From Solimonas flava DSM 18980 (lineage in GTDB: Bacteria > Pseudomonadota > Gammaproteobacteria > Nevskiales > Nevskiaceae), in NCBI RefSeq assembly GCF_000426685.1, contig NZ_AUFV01000020.1, forward strand, positions 1 through 47,555: DNA of 47,555 nt, written 5' to 3'. Position numbers and translations under genes: made by a program. Numbering within the stretch: the stretch's first letter is position 1; each line of letters opens with the position of its first letter. The notes beneath the pieces were generated by a model. The model saw only the letters and a list, made by a program, of their open reading frames with translations, had not been told where the DNA came from and ran no database searches. Below, in pieces: positions 9,153 through 17,777 of this stretch.

Positions 9153-11792
9153 ATGCGACAGCGTTACGCGTTTGCGTCCGCGGTGATGGCCGCGGGCATG
9201 GTGTTGCGGGCGGGCACGGCGGAGGCGATCAGCTTCAGCCTGCCCTGGGACGAGGCGACGCAGATCGAAGGCGTGCTGAACACGACGGTGACGGCCGGCG
9301 TGGCGGTGCGCATGCAGGAGCGCTCGGACAAGCTGGTCGGCAAGGCCAACAACGATCCGGGCGTCTGCGGACGTATCGACAGCGGCGGCCAGCCACGCAT
9401 CCACTACCAGTCGTGTCAGGGCCTGTTCCGGCAGCAGACCTTTCCGGCCGAGCGGCTGGCGGCGGCACGCGGTCAGTACTCGATCAATTCCGACGACGGC
9501 AACCTCAACTACGATCGCTACGACGTCGTGCAGGCGCCGTTCAAGATCACCCAGGACCTGACGCTCACGCTCGGCGACTGGGGTCTGTTCGCGAAAGGGC
9601 TGTACTTCTACGACGCGGTCAACAACGACTTTCGCGAGTACCACCCGAATCGCATCACGGCCGACAACTATCTGGATGTCGGCTTCGTCTCCAAGCCGGG
9701 CAGCGAACTGCTGCCGATCCCCTTGCCGCTACCGGTCGCGACGCTGATCGTGCGCAACGATTCGCGCCCGTGTCCGGCGTATCGCAATCCGGACGGCGGG
9801 CCCTGCGGCATCGTCTACGGCCCCGGCGGCGTCGTGCGCAACCGGCGCGGCGACGGCGAGACGCTGCGCCAGATCGGCAGCGATCTGCAACTGCTCGACG
9901 CCTATGTCTACGGCAGCCTGCCGCTGCCGTTCGATCGGGAACTGACCGTCAAGCTCGGCCGCCAGACGCTGAACTGGGGCGAGTCGACGCTGCTGGTGTT
10001 CGACTCGATCAATTCCATCAATCCGGTCAACACCAACAACTTCTTTCGCGTCGGCTATCAGGTCGAGGAAGTTTTCACGCCGGTCGGCATGCTGTTCGCG
10101 TCGCTGGAGCCGTTCGAGAACGCGACGCTCGAAGCCTTCTATCAGTACGAATGGCAGCCGCTCGAAGCGCCGGCGCCGGGTTCGTATCTGTCGTTTCTCG
10201 ACGTCGGCACGAACAACGCGATCCGCAATGCCAGCGTCAGCTTCGGTGGCGCCGCCGAGGATCCGCAGGGCCTGGGCCTGCTGCTCGACAATCCGCTGTC
10301 CGGCATCACCAATACCTCGACGACGATCGAGCGGCTCAGCGACCGGCGGCCCGACAACGGCGGCCAGTACGGCGTGGCGCTCAAGTATTTCGCCGAATGG
10401 CTCGGCAGCGGCACCGAACTGGGCTTCTATTTCGAGAACTACCACGCGCGCAATCCGTACGTGAGCTTCTACGCCGTCGAGGAGTCGTGCTCCAAGCACA
10501 CCGCCAGCACCCTGGAATTTCTCGCCGCCTGTTCGGATGTGCCGTTGCTGCATGCGTTGCTTCAGCCGAACGATCCGGAAGGCGCGAGCAGCGATGCCGT
10601 TGGCTTCGACAGCGCCAAGCTGCAGGTCGAGTATCCGGAGAACATCAGGATGTTCGGCCTGTCGTTCAACACCACGCTCGGCGACTGGTCGCTGCAGGGC
10701 GAGCTCGCGTACCGGCCGAATGCGCCGATGCAGGTCGATCTGGAGGATCTGGCGTTCGCCGCGTTCGGTCCGACGCTGAGCAACTGCCATCTGCCGAACG
10801 CCGGCTGCGTCGGCACCGGCAACGGTCTCGGCCTGGTCACCGGCGCCTTGCCGCCGGCGCTGCAGCAGGCGGTCGGCGACCTCGTCAGCCTGCTCGGCCT
10901 CGACAGCGTCGACGCGCTCGGCGGCATCGGCATCTACGAGGACCCCAGTGCGTGCTCGCTGATCCTGAGCGCGGATACCTGCATCTATCGCGGCAGCGAT
11001 TTTGTGCGCGCCGACGGCCGCTCCGGCGGCTTCAACGACACCTACGATCTGCTCGTCGGCCACATGCCGGGTTCGGGCCGCGCGTTCCCGTCGTTCATCA
11101 TTCCGTACCGCGGCACGACCATCGGTACCAATCCGGGCTCGGACCCGGGCCGGCCGTACCAGCACCGCAACCCGGGCTACATCCGCGGCTGGGAGAAGTT
11201 CGACACCTACGAATTCAATCTCGGCGGCACTTACGTGATGGGTGCGACCGACCGCTTCAATGTGTTCGGAGCCGATCAGGTCATCACGCTGCTCGAAGCC
11301 GGTGCGACCTGGGTGCCGGGCCTGCCGAGCCTCGATCGCCTGCAACTTGAGGCGCCGGGCACCTACACGCATGCGAGCGCCGGCGCCGACGGCTCCGGCG
11401 CGGACGGCTCGCGCCAGGCCTGCTCGACGAACATCGCCTGCAGCGTCGGCCCCGACGGCCTGCGTTTCAATCCGCACCAGCAGAATCGCCGCTACTTCCC
11501 GGACAAGCTGTCCTGGGGTTACGTGCTGATCTCGCAGATCAAGTACGAGTCGGTGCTGCCGAACATCTCGCTGATGCCGATGATCGTCTGGAAGCACGAC
11601 GTGCAGGGCACCGCGCCGGGCCTGGCCGCGAACTTCATCGAAGGCCGCAAGCAGGCCGACGTCAGCGTCGAGGCGCGCTACCAGGCGAGCCTGTCGCTCA
11701 ATCTCGGCTACACCTGGTTCTTCGGCGGCGGCGAGGCCAACCTCTATCGCGACCGCGACGTCGCGCGCGTGTTCCTGAAGTATCAGTTCTGA
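9153..11792 (+). CDS. DUF1302 family outer-membrane protein
   Basis: Large exported protein of 879 residues. The start at ATG 9153 follows a strong GGGGGAGAAG ribosome site. A signal peptide (residues 1-25, ending GTAEA) leads into ISFSLPWDEATQIEGVLNTT, the standard opening of DUF1302. LTLTLGDWGLFAKGLYFYD and RQTLNWGESTLLVFDSINSI are family hallmarks, and LKYQF at the C terminus is the terminal pattern of an outer-membrane barrel. Members are probable barrels found with DUF1329 lipoproteins and RND exporters in bacteria that use hydrocarbons, sterols or other hydrophobic substrates. No DUF1329 gene is within the window, so this copy stands alone. It has its own promoter rather than belonging to the opp operon. 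Transport of a hydrophobic compound is family-based inference. Confidence 0.88.
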   Translation: MRQRYAFASAVMAAGMVLRAGTAEAISFSLPWDEATQIEGVLNTTVTAGVAVRMQERSDKLVGKANNDPGVCGRIDSGGQPRIHYQSCQGLFRQQTFPAERLAAARGQYSINSDDGNLNYDRYDVVQAPFKITQDLTLTLGDWGLFAKGLYFYDAVNNDFREYHPNRITADNYLDVGFVSKPGSELLPIPLPLPVATLIVRNDSRPCPAYRNPDGGPCGIVYGPGGVVRNRRGDGETLRQIGSDLQLLDAYVYGSLPLPFDRELTVKLGRQTLNWGESTLLVFDSINSINPVNTNNFFRVGYQVEEVFTPVGMLFASLEPFENATLEAFYQYEWQPLEAPAPGSYLSFLDVGTNNAIRNASVSFGGAAEDPQGLGLLLDNPLSGITNTSTTIERLSDRRPDNGGQYGVALKYFAEWLGSGTELGFYFENYHARNPYVSFYAVEESCSKHTASTLEFLAACSDVPLLHALLQPNDPEGASSDAVGFDSAKLQVEYPENIRMFGLSFNTTLGDWSLQGELAYRPNAPMQVDLEDLAFAAFGPTLSNCHLPNAGCVGTGNGLGLVTGALPPALQQAVGDLVSLLGLDSVDALGGIGIYEDPSACSLILSADTCIYRGSDFVRADGRSGGFNDTYDLLVGHMPGSGRAFPSFIIPYRGTTIGTNPGSDPGRPYQHRNPGYIRGWEKFDTYEFNLGGTYVMGATDRFNVFGADQVITLLEAGATWVPGLPSLDRLQLEAPGTYTHASAGADGSGADGSRQACSTNIACSVGPDGLRFNPHQQNRRYFPDKLSWGYVLISQIKYESVLPNISLMPMIVWKHDVQGTAPGLAANFIEGRKQADVSVEARYQASLSLNLGYTWFFGGGEANLYRDRDVARVFLKYQF

Positions 11793-11802
11793 GGCGGCGG
11801 GC

Positions 11803-12207
11803 TCAGGCGATCGGCGCGCCGTCCGGCGGCGCACCGCCGTCGGCGTCCGGGCTCAGCAGATGCACGCGCCCGTCCGGCGCCAGCGCGCCGAGCACGAGGA
11901 ACTGGCTCTTGAAGCCGGCGATGCGCTTTTCGCCGAGATTGATCGCGCCGACCACGCGGCGGCCGATCAGCTGCGCGGCCGGGTAGTGCGTCACCTGCGC
12001 GCTGGTCTCGAGTACGCCGACCACCGGGCCGAAGTCGACGCGCAGCCGGTAGGCCGGCTTGCGTGCCTGCGGGAACGGCTCCGCCGCCAGCACCGTGCCG
12101 ACGCGCAGGTCGACGGCGAGAAAGCCGTCGACGCCGCAGACGTCCTTGCGCGGCAGCTTGTCCGGGGCGTACGGCAGGGCCGCGCCGTCGATCACATGCT
12201 GGACCAT
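11803..12207 (-). CDS. csaA: CsaA-type tRNA-binding domain protein
   Basis: Small single-domain protein of 134 residues with the OB-fold of the tRNA-binding domain found in CsaA, Arc1p and the MetRS C terminus. FLAVDLRVGTVLAAEPFPQA matches the start of Bacillus CsaA, and the conserved GVLETSAQVTHY and GEKRIAGFKSQFLVLGA segments follow. CsaA is described as an export-related chaperone that binds the tRNA elbow; the exact role in this bacterium is unknown. The start at ATG 12207 has GAGGA about 10 bases upstream and gives roughly 20 residues more than the B. subtilis protein. The gene lies just downstream of ilvE on the same strand and meets the DUF1302 gene tail to tail. Confidence 0.87.
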   Translation of the reverse strand: MVQHVIDGAALPYAPDKLPRKDVCGVDGFLAVDLRVGTVLAAEPFPQARKPAYRLRVDFGPVVGVLETSAQVTHYPAAQLIGRRVVGAINLGEKRIAGFKSQFLVLGALAPDGRVHLLSPDADGGAPPDGAPIA

Positions 12208-12265
12208 CGTTGCGCGATCCTCGAAGAAGCGTCACGCGTGCAGGCGGGAGTGCCGCTGCGCGCGA

Positions 12266-13357
12266 TCATGGGGTCTGCGGCGTCGGCACGGCGACGCGCC
12301 ATTCGCGCAGCGCGTGCGTCGAGCCTTCCTGGACCTGCTTGAGGGCGTCGTAGACGCGCGCCGGCAGGCCGGTGTCGGTGAAGCGGATCGCGCGTTCGCC
12401 GTCGCCGATCTCGCTGACGCTGACCAGGCGCGCGGCGGTGCCGACGCCGAACGCGGCGCCGAGCTGGCCGGCCATCTGCGCGGCGGCGAGCTCGTCGAGG
12501 CTGATCTTCTGCTCCGAGACGCGCAGGCCTTCGGCGCGCAGCAGGCGCAGCACGCTGTCGCGCGTGATGCCGGCGAGAATGGTGCCGTCGAGCGGCGGCG
12601 TCAGCACTTCGTCGCCGATCTGCACGAAGACGTTCATCGTGCCGGCTTCGGCGAGTTCGCGTCGCGTGAGCGCGTCGAGCCAGATCACGTCGTCGTAGCC
12701 GTTCTCCTTGGCGCGCTGCAGGCCGGCGAGGCCGGCCGCGTAATTGCCGCCGGTCTTGGCCGCGCCGAGGCCGCCGGGGGCGGCGCGCGTCAGCTCATGT
12801 TCGGCCCACAGGCGCAGGCGCTTCGGTGCCGGGTCGGCGCTCGGCGTGACGGCGACCGCGAGGCGGTGGCGCGTCGCCGGCCGGAAGCCCAGCGCTTCCT
12901 CTTCCGCATACAGCGTCGGGCGCAGGTACAGCGCGCCGCGGCCGTGCGGCGGCACGTAGCGTGCGTGCACCTGCACCGCGAGCTGGCACAGCGTCATGAA
13001 CAGATCTTCCGGCGGTTCCGGCATCACCACGCGGCGCGCGCTCAGTTGCAGGCGGCGCGCATGGTCGCGCGGACGGAAGAGATGAATCTGGCCGCGCGGA
13101 TCGCGGTAGGCCTTGAGGCCTTCGAACACCGACAGGCCGTACTGCAGGCCGCCGCTGGCGACCGGCACCGGCAGCGCGTTGCGCACGCTGACGGTCGGCG
13201 CGTGCCAGTGGCCGTCCTCGCCATGCTGCGCATGCACGAGATAGGGGCCGAGCACGCGGCCGAAGCCGAGTGCTTCCGGTTCCGGCCAGTCGGCCGGCAG
13301 GGGTGCTTCGTAAAGCCCGGTCGGGGGCGTGTGCATCGTCATCGCTCCATCGTTCAT
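12266..13357 (-). CDS. ilvE: Branched-chain amino acid aminotransferase
   Basis: PLP-dependent fold-type IV aminotransferase that makes the last step of Val, Ile and Leu synthesis, with glutamate as donor. At 363 residues it is the longer BCAT type seen in Bacillus and eukaryotes. The catalytic Lys is K201 in GLGAAKTGGNYA. GLQYGLSVFEGLKAY, ALYLRPTLYAEEEALG and LDGTILAGITRDSVL are conserved family stretches. Three ATGs compete (codons 1, 6 and 8); the last, at 13336, has the best-placed GGAG, so the true start may be seven residues in. It begins 9 bases after the acetolactate synthase stop, so both genes share the attenuated transcript from about 15245. Confidence 0.93.
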   Translation of the reverse strand: MNDGAMTMHTPPTGLYEAPLPADWPEPEALGFGRVLGPYLVHAQHGEDGHWHAPTVSVRNALPVPVASGGLQYGLSVFEGLKAYRDPRGQIHLFRPRDHARRLQLSARRVVMPEPPEDLFMTLCQLAVQVHARYVPPHGRGALYLRPTLYAEEEALGFRPATRHRLAVAVTPSADPAPKRLRLWAEHELTRAAPGGLGAAKTGGNYAAGLAGLQRAKENGYDDVIWLDALTRRELAEAGTMNVFVQIGDEVLTPPLDGTILAGITRDSVLRLLRAEGLRVSEQKISLDELAAAQMAGQLGAAFGVGTAARLVSVSEIGDGERAIRFTDTGLPARVYDALKQVQEGSTHALREWRVAVPTPQTP

Positions 13358-13366
13358 TGCAAAAGC

Positions 13367-15043
13367 TTAACCAAGCGCCTCGATATTGGCGCTGCCCGGC
13401 GTCACCATCGGCAGCACCATTTCCTCGGCCGCGATCGGCGCGCGGATCAGCATCGGGCCCGGCTGCGCGAAGGCCTCGCGCAAGGCCTGTGCCGGATCGC
13501 GCACGAAGCCGAGATCCAGCGCCGGCACGCCGAAACCCTCGGCGATCGCGCAGCAGGACGGCGGCTGCCGGTACAGCGAGCCGCTGTAGCGCGCGTCGTA
13601 GAACAGATTCTGCTGCTGGCGCACGAGGCCCAGCGCGCTGTTGTCCATCACCACGATCTTCACGTTGGCCTGGGTCTCGGCCAGCGTCGCCAGCTCCTGC
13701 ACGGTCATCAGCAGCGAGCCGTCGCCGGAGAAACAGACCGCGCCGGCGCGCGGAAGTGCCAGCGCCGCGCCGATCGCCGACGGCAGGCCGAAACCCATCG
13801 TGCCGAGGCCGCCGGACGTCAGCCAGCGATCGCCGCGCGCGAACGGATAGGCCTGCGCGACCCACATCTGGTGCTGGCCGACGTCGGTGGTGATCGCCGT
13901 CTCCGGGTCGATCAGCGCCGCGATCGTGGCGATCAGTCCATACGGGCGGCGCGGATCGTCGCGCCCGGGCTGGGCCAGCGGGAACTCGCGGCGCAGCGTG
14001 CCGACGCGCGCCAGCCAGTCGGCGCGCAGCTGCGGGCGCACGGCGTCGAGCAGCGCGCGCAGCGCGGCGCCGGCATCGGCCTCGATCGCCAGTTCCGGGC
14101 GGCGCAGCTTGCCCAGTTCGCGGCGATCGGCGTCGATATGAATGACCTGCGCGTTCGGGGCGAAGCGGTCGAGACGGCCGGTGGCGCGGTCGTCGAAGCG
14201 CGCGCCGATCGCGATCAGCAGATCGCATTCGTCGAGCACGAGATTGGTGTAGCGCGCGCCGTGCATGCCGAGCATGCCGAGCGCCAGCGGATGGTCCGGC
14301 GGCAGCGTGCCGAGCGCCATCAGCGTGGTCGTCGTCGGCAGGCCGGCGCGTTCGGCGAAGGCCTGCGCGAGCCCTTGCGCGCGCGCCTGCGTGACGCCGC
14401 CGCCGAGGTAGAGGACGGGGCGCTGCGCGCGCTCGATCAGCCGCGCCGCCTGGGCGATCGCGGCGGCGTCCGGGGCCGGTGCGCGCTGCGGCGGCGCGGC
14501 GTCCGGAACGCGCTCGATGCGCAGGCGCTCGGTCTGCACATCCTTGGGCACGTCGAGCAGCACCGGGCCGGGGCGGCCGCTCTCGGCGATGCGGAACGCT
14601 TCCGGCAGCAGATCGAGCAGGTCTTCCGCCGAGCGCGCCTGGAACTGCGCCTTGGTGATCGATTCGACGATGTGGCCGGTGCGCACTTCCTGGAACGCAT
14701 CGGTGCCGATCAGCGCGCGTGGCACCTGGCCGGCGATGCAGACCAGCGGCACCGAGTCGGCCTTGGCGTCGGCGATCGCCGTCACCGTATTGGTCACGCC
14801 GGGGCCGGAGGTCGCCAGGCAGACGCCGGCGCGGCCGGTGACGCGGGCGATACCCTGCGCCATGAACGCGGCGCCCTGCTCGTGGCGCGCGAGGATATGC
14901 GTCAGCCGCGAATCGGCGAGCGCGCGGTACAGCGGCAGCAGCGCGCCGCCGGGAATGCCGGCGACGAGCGCCGCGCTCGGGCCGACCGCGTCGATGCGTC
15001 GCTCGAGGAAGCGGGTGATCAGTTCTGCGCCATTGATGTCCAT
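13367..15043 (-). CDS. ilvG: Acetolactate synthase, large (catalytic) subunit
   Basis: ThDP- and FAD-dependent enzyme that joins two pyruvates to acetolactate, or pyruvate and 2-oxobutyrate to acetohydroxybutyrate, the first committed step of branched-chain amino acid synthesis. 558 residues, close to IlvG/IlvB. The ThDP-activating Glu is E55 in ARHEQGAAFMAQG. The middle domain has VPRALIGTDAFQE and RTGHIVESITKAQF. The ThDP/Mg motif is CFSGDGSLLMTVQELATL with the distal MDNSALG. A GGAA lies about 7 bases before ATG 15043. It is followed directly by ilvE with no room for the small regulatory subunit (ilvM/ilvN/ilvH), which must lie elsewhere or be absent. Expression is probably controlled by the leader peptide and attenuator at 15101-15224. 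The gene could equally be named ilvB. Confidence 0.94.
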   Translation of the reverse strand: MDINGAELITRFLERRIDAVGPSAALVAGIPGGALLPLYRALADSRLTHILARHEQGAAFMAQGIARVTGRAGVCLATSGPGVTNTVTAIADAKADSVPLVCIAGQVPRALIGTDAFQEVRTGHIVESITKAQFQARSAEDLLDLLPEAFRIAESGRPGPVLLDVPKDVQTERLRIERVPDAAPPQRAPAPDAAAIAQAARLIERAQRPVLYLGGGVTQARAQGLAQAFAERAGLPTTTTLMALGTLPPDHPLALGMLGMHGARYTNLVLDECDLLIAIGARFDDRATGRLDRFAPNAQVIHIDADRRELGKLRRPELAIEADAGAALRALLDAVRPQLRADWLARVGTLRREFPLAQPGRDDPRRPYGLIATIAALIDPETAITTDVGQHQMWVAQAYPFARGDRWLTSGGLGTMGFGLPSAIGAALALPRAGAVCFSGDGSLLMTVQELATLAETQANVKIVVMDNSALGLVRQQQNLFYDARYSGSLYRQPPSCCAIAEGFGVPALDLGFVRDPAQALREAFAQPGPMLIRAPIAAEEMVLPMVTPGSANIEALG

Positions 15044-15100
15044 AGTCGGTTCCGGGAAAGGTGGAACCCCTGGGGCGATGGACCGGCGGATGAGACCCTC

Positions 15101-15144
15101 AAAACAGAAAACCCCCGCCGGTCGTATGCGCCGGCGGGGGTTTT
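15101..15144 (-). terminator. Attenuator terminator of the ilv operon
   Basis: On the minus strand CCCCCGCCGG, a 9-base loop and CCGGCGGGGG form a perfect GC stem, flanked by AAAA and TTTT that extend it to 14 bp, and then CTGTTTT. It sits between the leader peptide (15162-15224) and the acetolactate synthase start (15043). Its upstream arm can instead pair with GCGCCGTAGGGG at the leader stop codon (15159-15170, six plus four pairs around a small internal loop), which is an antiterminator. This is the layout of classical amino-acid attenuation. Confidence 0.88.
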
Positions 15145-15161
15145 GTTTCGTGCAGCAGCCC

Positions 15162-15224
15162 CTACGGCGCGTCGTTAACGACGACCGCTACGAGTACGAG
15201 GGCAATCTGCTTGAACGGGTTCAT
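15162..15224 (-). CDS. ilvL: ilv operon leader peptide
   Basis: Twenty-codon reading frame MNPFKQIALVLVAVVVNDAP ending in TAG. Eight of 20 codons specify Ile, Leu or Val, with Val-Val-Val near the end, which is what an IlvL-type leader needs to sense branched-chain aminoacyl-tRNA. The tandem Val codons lie in a 14-base palindrome (CGTCGTTAACGACG, 15170-15183). The stop codon lies inside the antiterminator segment, so a ribosome finishing the peptide would block it and let the terminator form, while a ribosome stalled on Val would leave it free. No clear Shine-Dalgarno precedes the ATG. The peptide is found here by position and composition, not by homology. Confidence 0.85.
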   Translation of the reverse strand: MNPFKQIALVLVAVVVNDAP

Positions 15225-15252
15225 TAGATGTGACTGAGCTTGAAGCGCGCGC

Positions 15253-15282
15253 AGTCTAGCCGCGTGCCTGAAGCTTGCGCAA
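15253..15282 (-). promoter_or_regulatory. Probable promoter of the ilv leader
   Basis: On the minus strand TTGCGC (15277-15282), an 18-base spacer and TAGACT (15253-15258) give a start near 15246, about 22 bases before the leader ATG. The -35 box lies in the palindrome GCTTGCGCAAGC (15273-15284). The box resembles the TTGCGC promoter at 9024. Confidence 0.5.
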
Positions 15283-15293
15283 GCGGCGGACGC

Positions 15294-15683
15294 TCATGCC
15301 GTGCCTTTCTGGATGAACTCGATCTTGTAGCCGTCCGGGTCCTCGACGAAGGCGATGACGGTCTTGCCATGCTTCATCGGGCCGGCTTCGCGCGTGACCT
15401 TGCCGCCGCGCTGCCGGACCCGTTCGCAGGCCTGGGCGGCGTCGTCGACTTCGAGCGCGATGTGGCCGAAGGCGCTGCCGAGTTCGTAGCGATCGACGCC
15501 CCAGTTGTAGGTCAGCTCGATGACGGCGCCGTCGGCTTCGTCCTGGTAGCCGACGAAGGCGAGCGTGAACTGGCCGTCCGGATAGTCTGCGCGGCGCAGC
15601 ACCTTCATGCCGAGCACGTCGCGGTAGAACTGGATCGAGCGATCGAGATCGCCGACCCGGAGCATGGTGTGAAGGATGCGCAC
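15294..15683 (-). CDS. gloA: Lactoylglutathione lyase (glyoxalase I)
   Basis: Converts the hemithioacetal of methylglyoxal and glutathione to S-lactoylglutathione, detoxifying methylglyoxal. The start is a GTG at 15681-15683 with AGGAG upstream; this gives [20 protein letters not shown], which aligns residue for residue with E. coli GloA. The metal ligands H5, E56, H74 and E122 all fall at the E. coli positions, so this is probably a Ni/Co-activated enzyme. It is 129 residues against 135 in E. coli. [20 protein letters not shown] and [15 protein letters not shown] are conserved. An ATG start seven codons in would lose the first ligand. The ilv promoter begins just after its stop codon. Confidence 0.96.
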   Translation of the reverse strand: MRILHTMLRVGDLDRSIQFYRDVLGMKVLRRADYPDGQFTLAFVGYQDEADGAVIELTYNWGVDRYELGSAFGHIALEVDDAAQACERVRQRGGKVTREAGPMKHGKTVIAFVEDPDGYKIEFIQKGTA

Positions 15684-15698
15684 GGGGGACTCCTGCAG

Positions 15699-15734
15699 AA
15701 AAAGCGGCGGCGCGCAAGGTGCCAGCGCGCCGCT
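15699..15734 (-). terminator. Probable terminator of the DUF2884 gene
   Basis: On the minus strand AGCGGCG and CGCCGCT can pair around a GC-rich 18-base loop, followed by a short T run. It stands between the DUF2884 stop (15760) and the gloA ribosome site. The loop can form a competing stem (GCGGCGCGC with GCGCGCCGC). Confidence 0.5.
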
Positions 15735-15759
15735 GCCGATGCAAGCCGCCGCGCGGCGC

Positions 15760-16545
15760 TCAGAACGAAAAGAGCGCGAAGCCGCGCCGCGCGCGCGTCT
15801 TGGGCGAGGCCGCGCCCGGCTCGACGTCGATCGCGTCGATGCCGAGCGTGCGCTCCAGCGCGTCGAGCCGCGCGAACTGCGCGCACAGCGGCCGCGCCTT
15901 GGCTTCGAGCGCGTCGGCCTTCGGCTGGATGCGGCGCTCGACGATGCGCTCGGTGGCGTCGGCGCGCGCCTCGATCCGGCTCGGATTGACCAGCGCGGTG
16001 AATACCATCGAGGCAATGTTGCCCGTCATGTCGGCGGCGAGGTCTTCGGCCAGCGCGTCGATTTCGGCGTCGAGGCCTTCGTCATCGGCGTCGCCACCGA
16101 GGCTGCCGCGCAGCAGTTCGCGGCCGTTATAGCGCGCATGAATGTGCTCGCTGAGCGTGGTCATGCGTTTTTCGTACTGGCGCAGGTCGTGGCGGTCGCC
16201 GCCGAGCGCCGCGAACGATACGGTCACTGCCTCCAGACCCAGCATCGCGCCGTCGATCGCGATCTCGCTGACCGCCGGCACCATGCGCTGCAGGCCGCGG
16301 CGATAGTCGTCGGCGGTACGGTGCTGGGTGGCGTCGAGCTGCAGTTCGCGGCCGTCGCGAAACACGCGGTCGCCTTCGAGGCGGTAGCGCGCGTCGTCGC
16401 CGCGCAGTTCGACGGCGTCGCCGTCGAGGCGGATATCGGCGCGCAACTCGCAGCGGCAGCCGTCGTCGGCGGCACGGGCGGCGCCCGGCCATGCGAGGAC
16501 GGCGGCGAGCAGGGCGAGCGGGGCAAGGGCGAGCGGCTGAGACAT
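15760..16545 (-). CDS. DUF2884 (YggN-like) exported protein
   Basis: Exported protein of 261 residues of unknown function. ATG 16545 was chosen because GGGAG lies 8 bases upstream and the product then starts with a signal peptide ([10 protein letters not shown] to GAARA). After cleavage come [11 protein letters not shown], then [20 protein letters not shown], typical of the DUF2884/YggN family in which a beta-rich N terminus precedes a long helical region. Residues 100-235 are mainly charged helices ([38 protein letters not shown]) with a late Cys. It probably acts in the periplasm. It is monocistronic and followed by its own likely terminator. The 150 bases upstream contain an imperfect tandem GGCGAATCT and a TCTGGCG/CGCCAGA inverted repeat at 16661-16691, either of which may be regulatory. 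Confidence 0.75.
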   Translation of the reverse strand: MSQPLALAPLALLAAVLAWPGAARAADDGCRCELRADIRLDGDAVELRGDDARYRLEGDRVFRDGRELQLDATQHRTADDYRRGLQRMVPAVSEIAIDGAMLGLEAVTVSFAALGGDRHDLRQYEKRMTTLSEHIHARYNGRELLRGSLGGDADDEGLDAEIDALAEDLAADMTGNIASMVFTALVNPSRIEARADATERIVERRIQPKADALEAKARPLCAQFARLDALERTLGIDAIDVEPGAASPKTRARRGFALFSF

Positions 16546-16699
16546 GGTCGGAACTCCCGTTTCTGGCGTTTGTGCCGGGGAGTGGAGCAAGCCCTTTGCC
16601 AGTTGCTCAGCCTTTATCGATCAATGACTTGTGAATATTTCCGGAGATGGGCGTGGCGAATCTGGCGAATCTCGTGCGTAAATCCGCCAGATCTTGGCG

Positions 16700-17749
16700 T
16701 CATCGAACTTCCATCGGCCCCGAGCCGGGCAGGCGCGAGACCAGGTCGGCGCCGCACAGCTTCGACGGGGTGTAGGCGCCGCCGGCAGGGCGGTGCTGCG
16801 TGAGGAAATCGACCACCGCGAGCGCGCCGGTGATCGTCAGCGCGTAGCCGTTGGCGACCTTGATGCGCGCCGTCCGCGTCTGGCCGGCGGCATTGCGCGC
16901 CTCGCCCCAGACGCAGGTCGCCAGCGTTTCGCGCTGCTGCGCGGTCGGCCCCTTCACGGTCTTGCCGATGCGGTTCTTCAGGAAGCGCTGCACCGGCGGC
17001 AGGCCGAGGAACCAGCGGAAGTAGTTGGCGCGCCGGGCGTTGGCGATCATCGCCGGCGAGCCCGGGATGAAGACCTCGATATTCGGGATGCCGGTGCTGA
17101 AATAGGCGGTGCAGACGTCGCCCCAGGGGATCGTCATCGCCAGCTTTTCGCCATCGCCGAAGTCGATGCGGCGCACGTGATAGGCGAGCGGTACGGCGCG
17201 GATGATGCCGTTCTCGCGCACCTTGCCGCCCTGCGCGAGGCCCTCGACCGAGGTCTTGGCGGTGCCCGGCGAGAAGCCGGAGCGCGAGTCGAAGCCGAGC
17301 GCCAGATGCGTGGCGTCGGGCAGCGCGGCCTTGAGGCTGGCGGCGACGCAGTCGGTCGGGATCACGTCGAAGCCGACGCCCGGGCAGACGACGACACCGG
17401 CCGCCGCGGCACGTTCGTGCTGGCGATGCGCATGCTCGAACACGGAAATCTCGCCGGTGATGTCGAGGTAGTGCGCCTTGGCCTGCAGGCAGGCCTCGAG
17501 CATCGGCGCGCTGGTCGCCGAGAACGGGCCGGCGCAGTGCAGGACCAGCTCGACGCCATCGAGGCCGCGGGCGAGCGCGGCCGCGTCATCGAGGCCGAAC
17601 ACGCGGTGTTCGAGCTGCAGCTCGGCGCCGAGCGCCGCGAGCTTGTCGGCGCTGCGGCCGGCCAGGATCGGCCGGATGCCGCGCCGGACCGCTTCGCGTG
17701 CGATCAGCTCGCCGGTGTAGCCGTTGGCACCGTAGATCATCCACTTCAT
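16700..17749 (-). CDS. Saccharopine dehydrogenase family NAD(P)-binding protein (trans-acting enoyl reductase-like)
   Basis: Oxidoreductase of 349 residues. The Rossmann motif GANGYTGELIAREAVRRG is at residues 7-24 and AGRSADKLAAL follows as the second strand, favouring NADP. LVLHCAGPFSATSAPMLEACL and HYLDITGE are signatures of the saccharopine dehydrogenase-like family. The family includes the mycobacterial trans-acting enoyl reductase and many proteins of unknown substrate, so true saccharopine dehydrogenase activity is unlikely. The start has AGGAG 8 bases upstream. It lies 28 bases behind an SDR gene on the same strand and so may be the last gene of that unit. A role in lipid or acyl-chain reduction is inferred from the neighbouring acyl-CoA genes. 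Confidence 0.82.
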   Translation of the reverse strand: MKWMIYGANGYTGELIAREAVRRGIRPILAGRSADKLAALGAELQLEHRVFGLDDAAALARGLDGVELVLHCAGPFSATSAPMLEACLQAKAHYLDITGEISVFEHAHRQHERAAAAGVVVCPGVGFDVIPTDCVAASLKAALPDATHLALGFDSRSGFSPGTAKTSVEGLAQGGKVRENGIIRAVPLAYHVRRIDFGDGEKLAMTIPWGDVCTAYFSTGIPNIEVFIPGSPAMIANARRANYFRWFLGLPPVQRFLKNRIGKTVKGPTAQQRETLATCVWGEARNAAGQTRTARIKVANGYALTITGALAVVDFLTQHRPAGGAYTPSKLCGADLVSRLPGSGPMEVR

Positions 17750-17777
17750 TGCTGCTGCTCCTGGCGGATTCGTGGGT

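Noticed and set aside
12059-15178. Very long plus-strand open frame (about 1040 codons) opposite csaA, ilvE and acetolactate synthase
   Set aside because: It is the antisense shadow of three well-supported minus-strand genes in high-GC DNA. The translation is Arg/Ala/His-rich without domains or a ribosome site.
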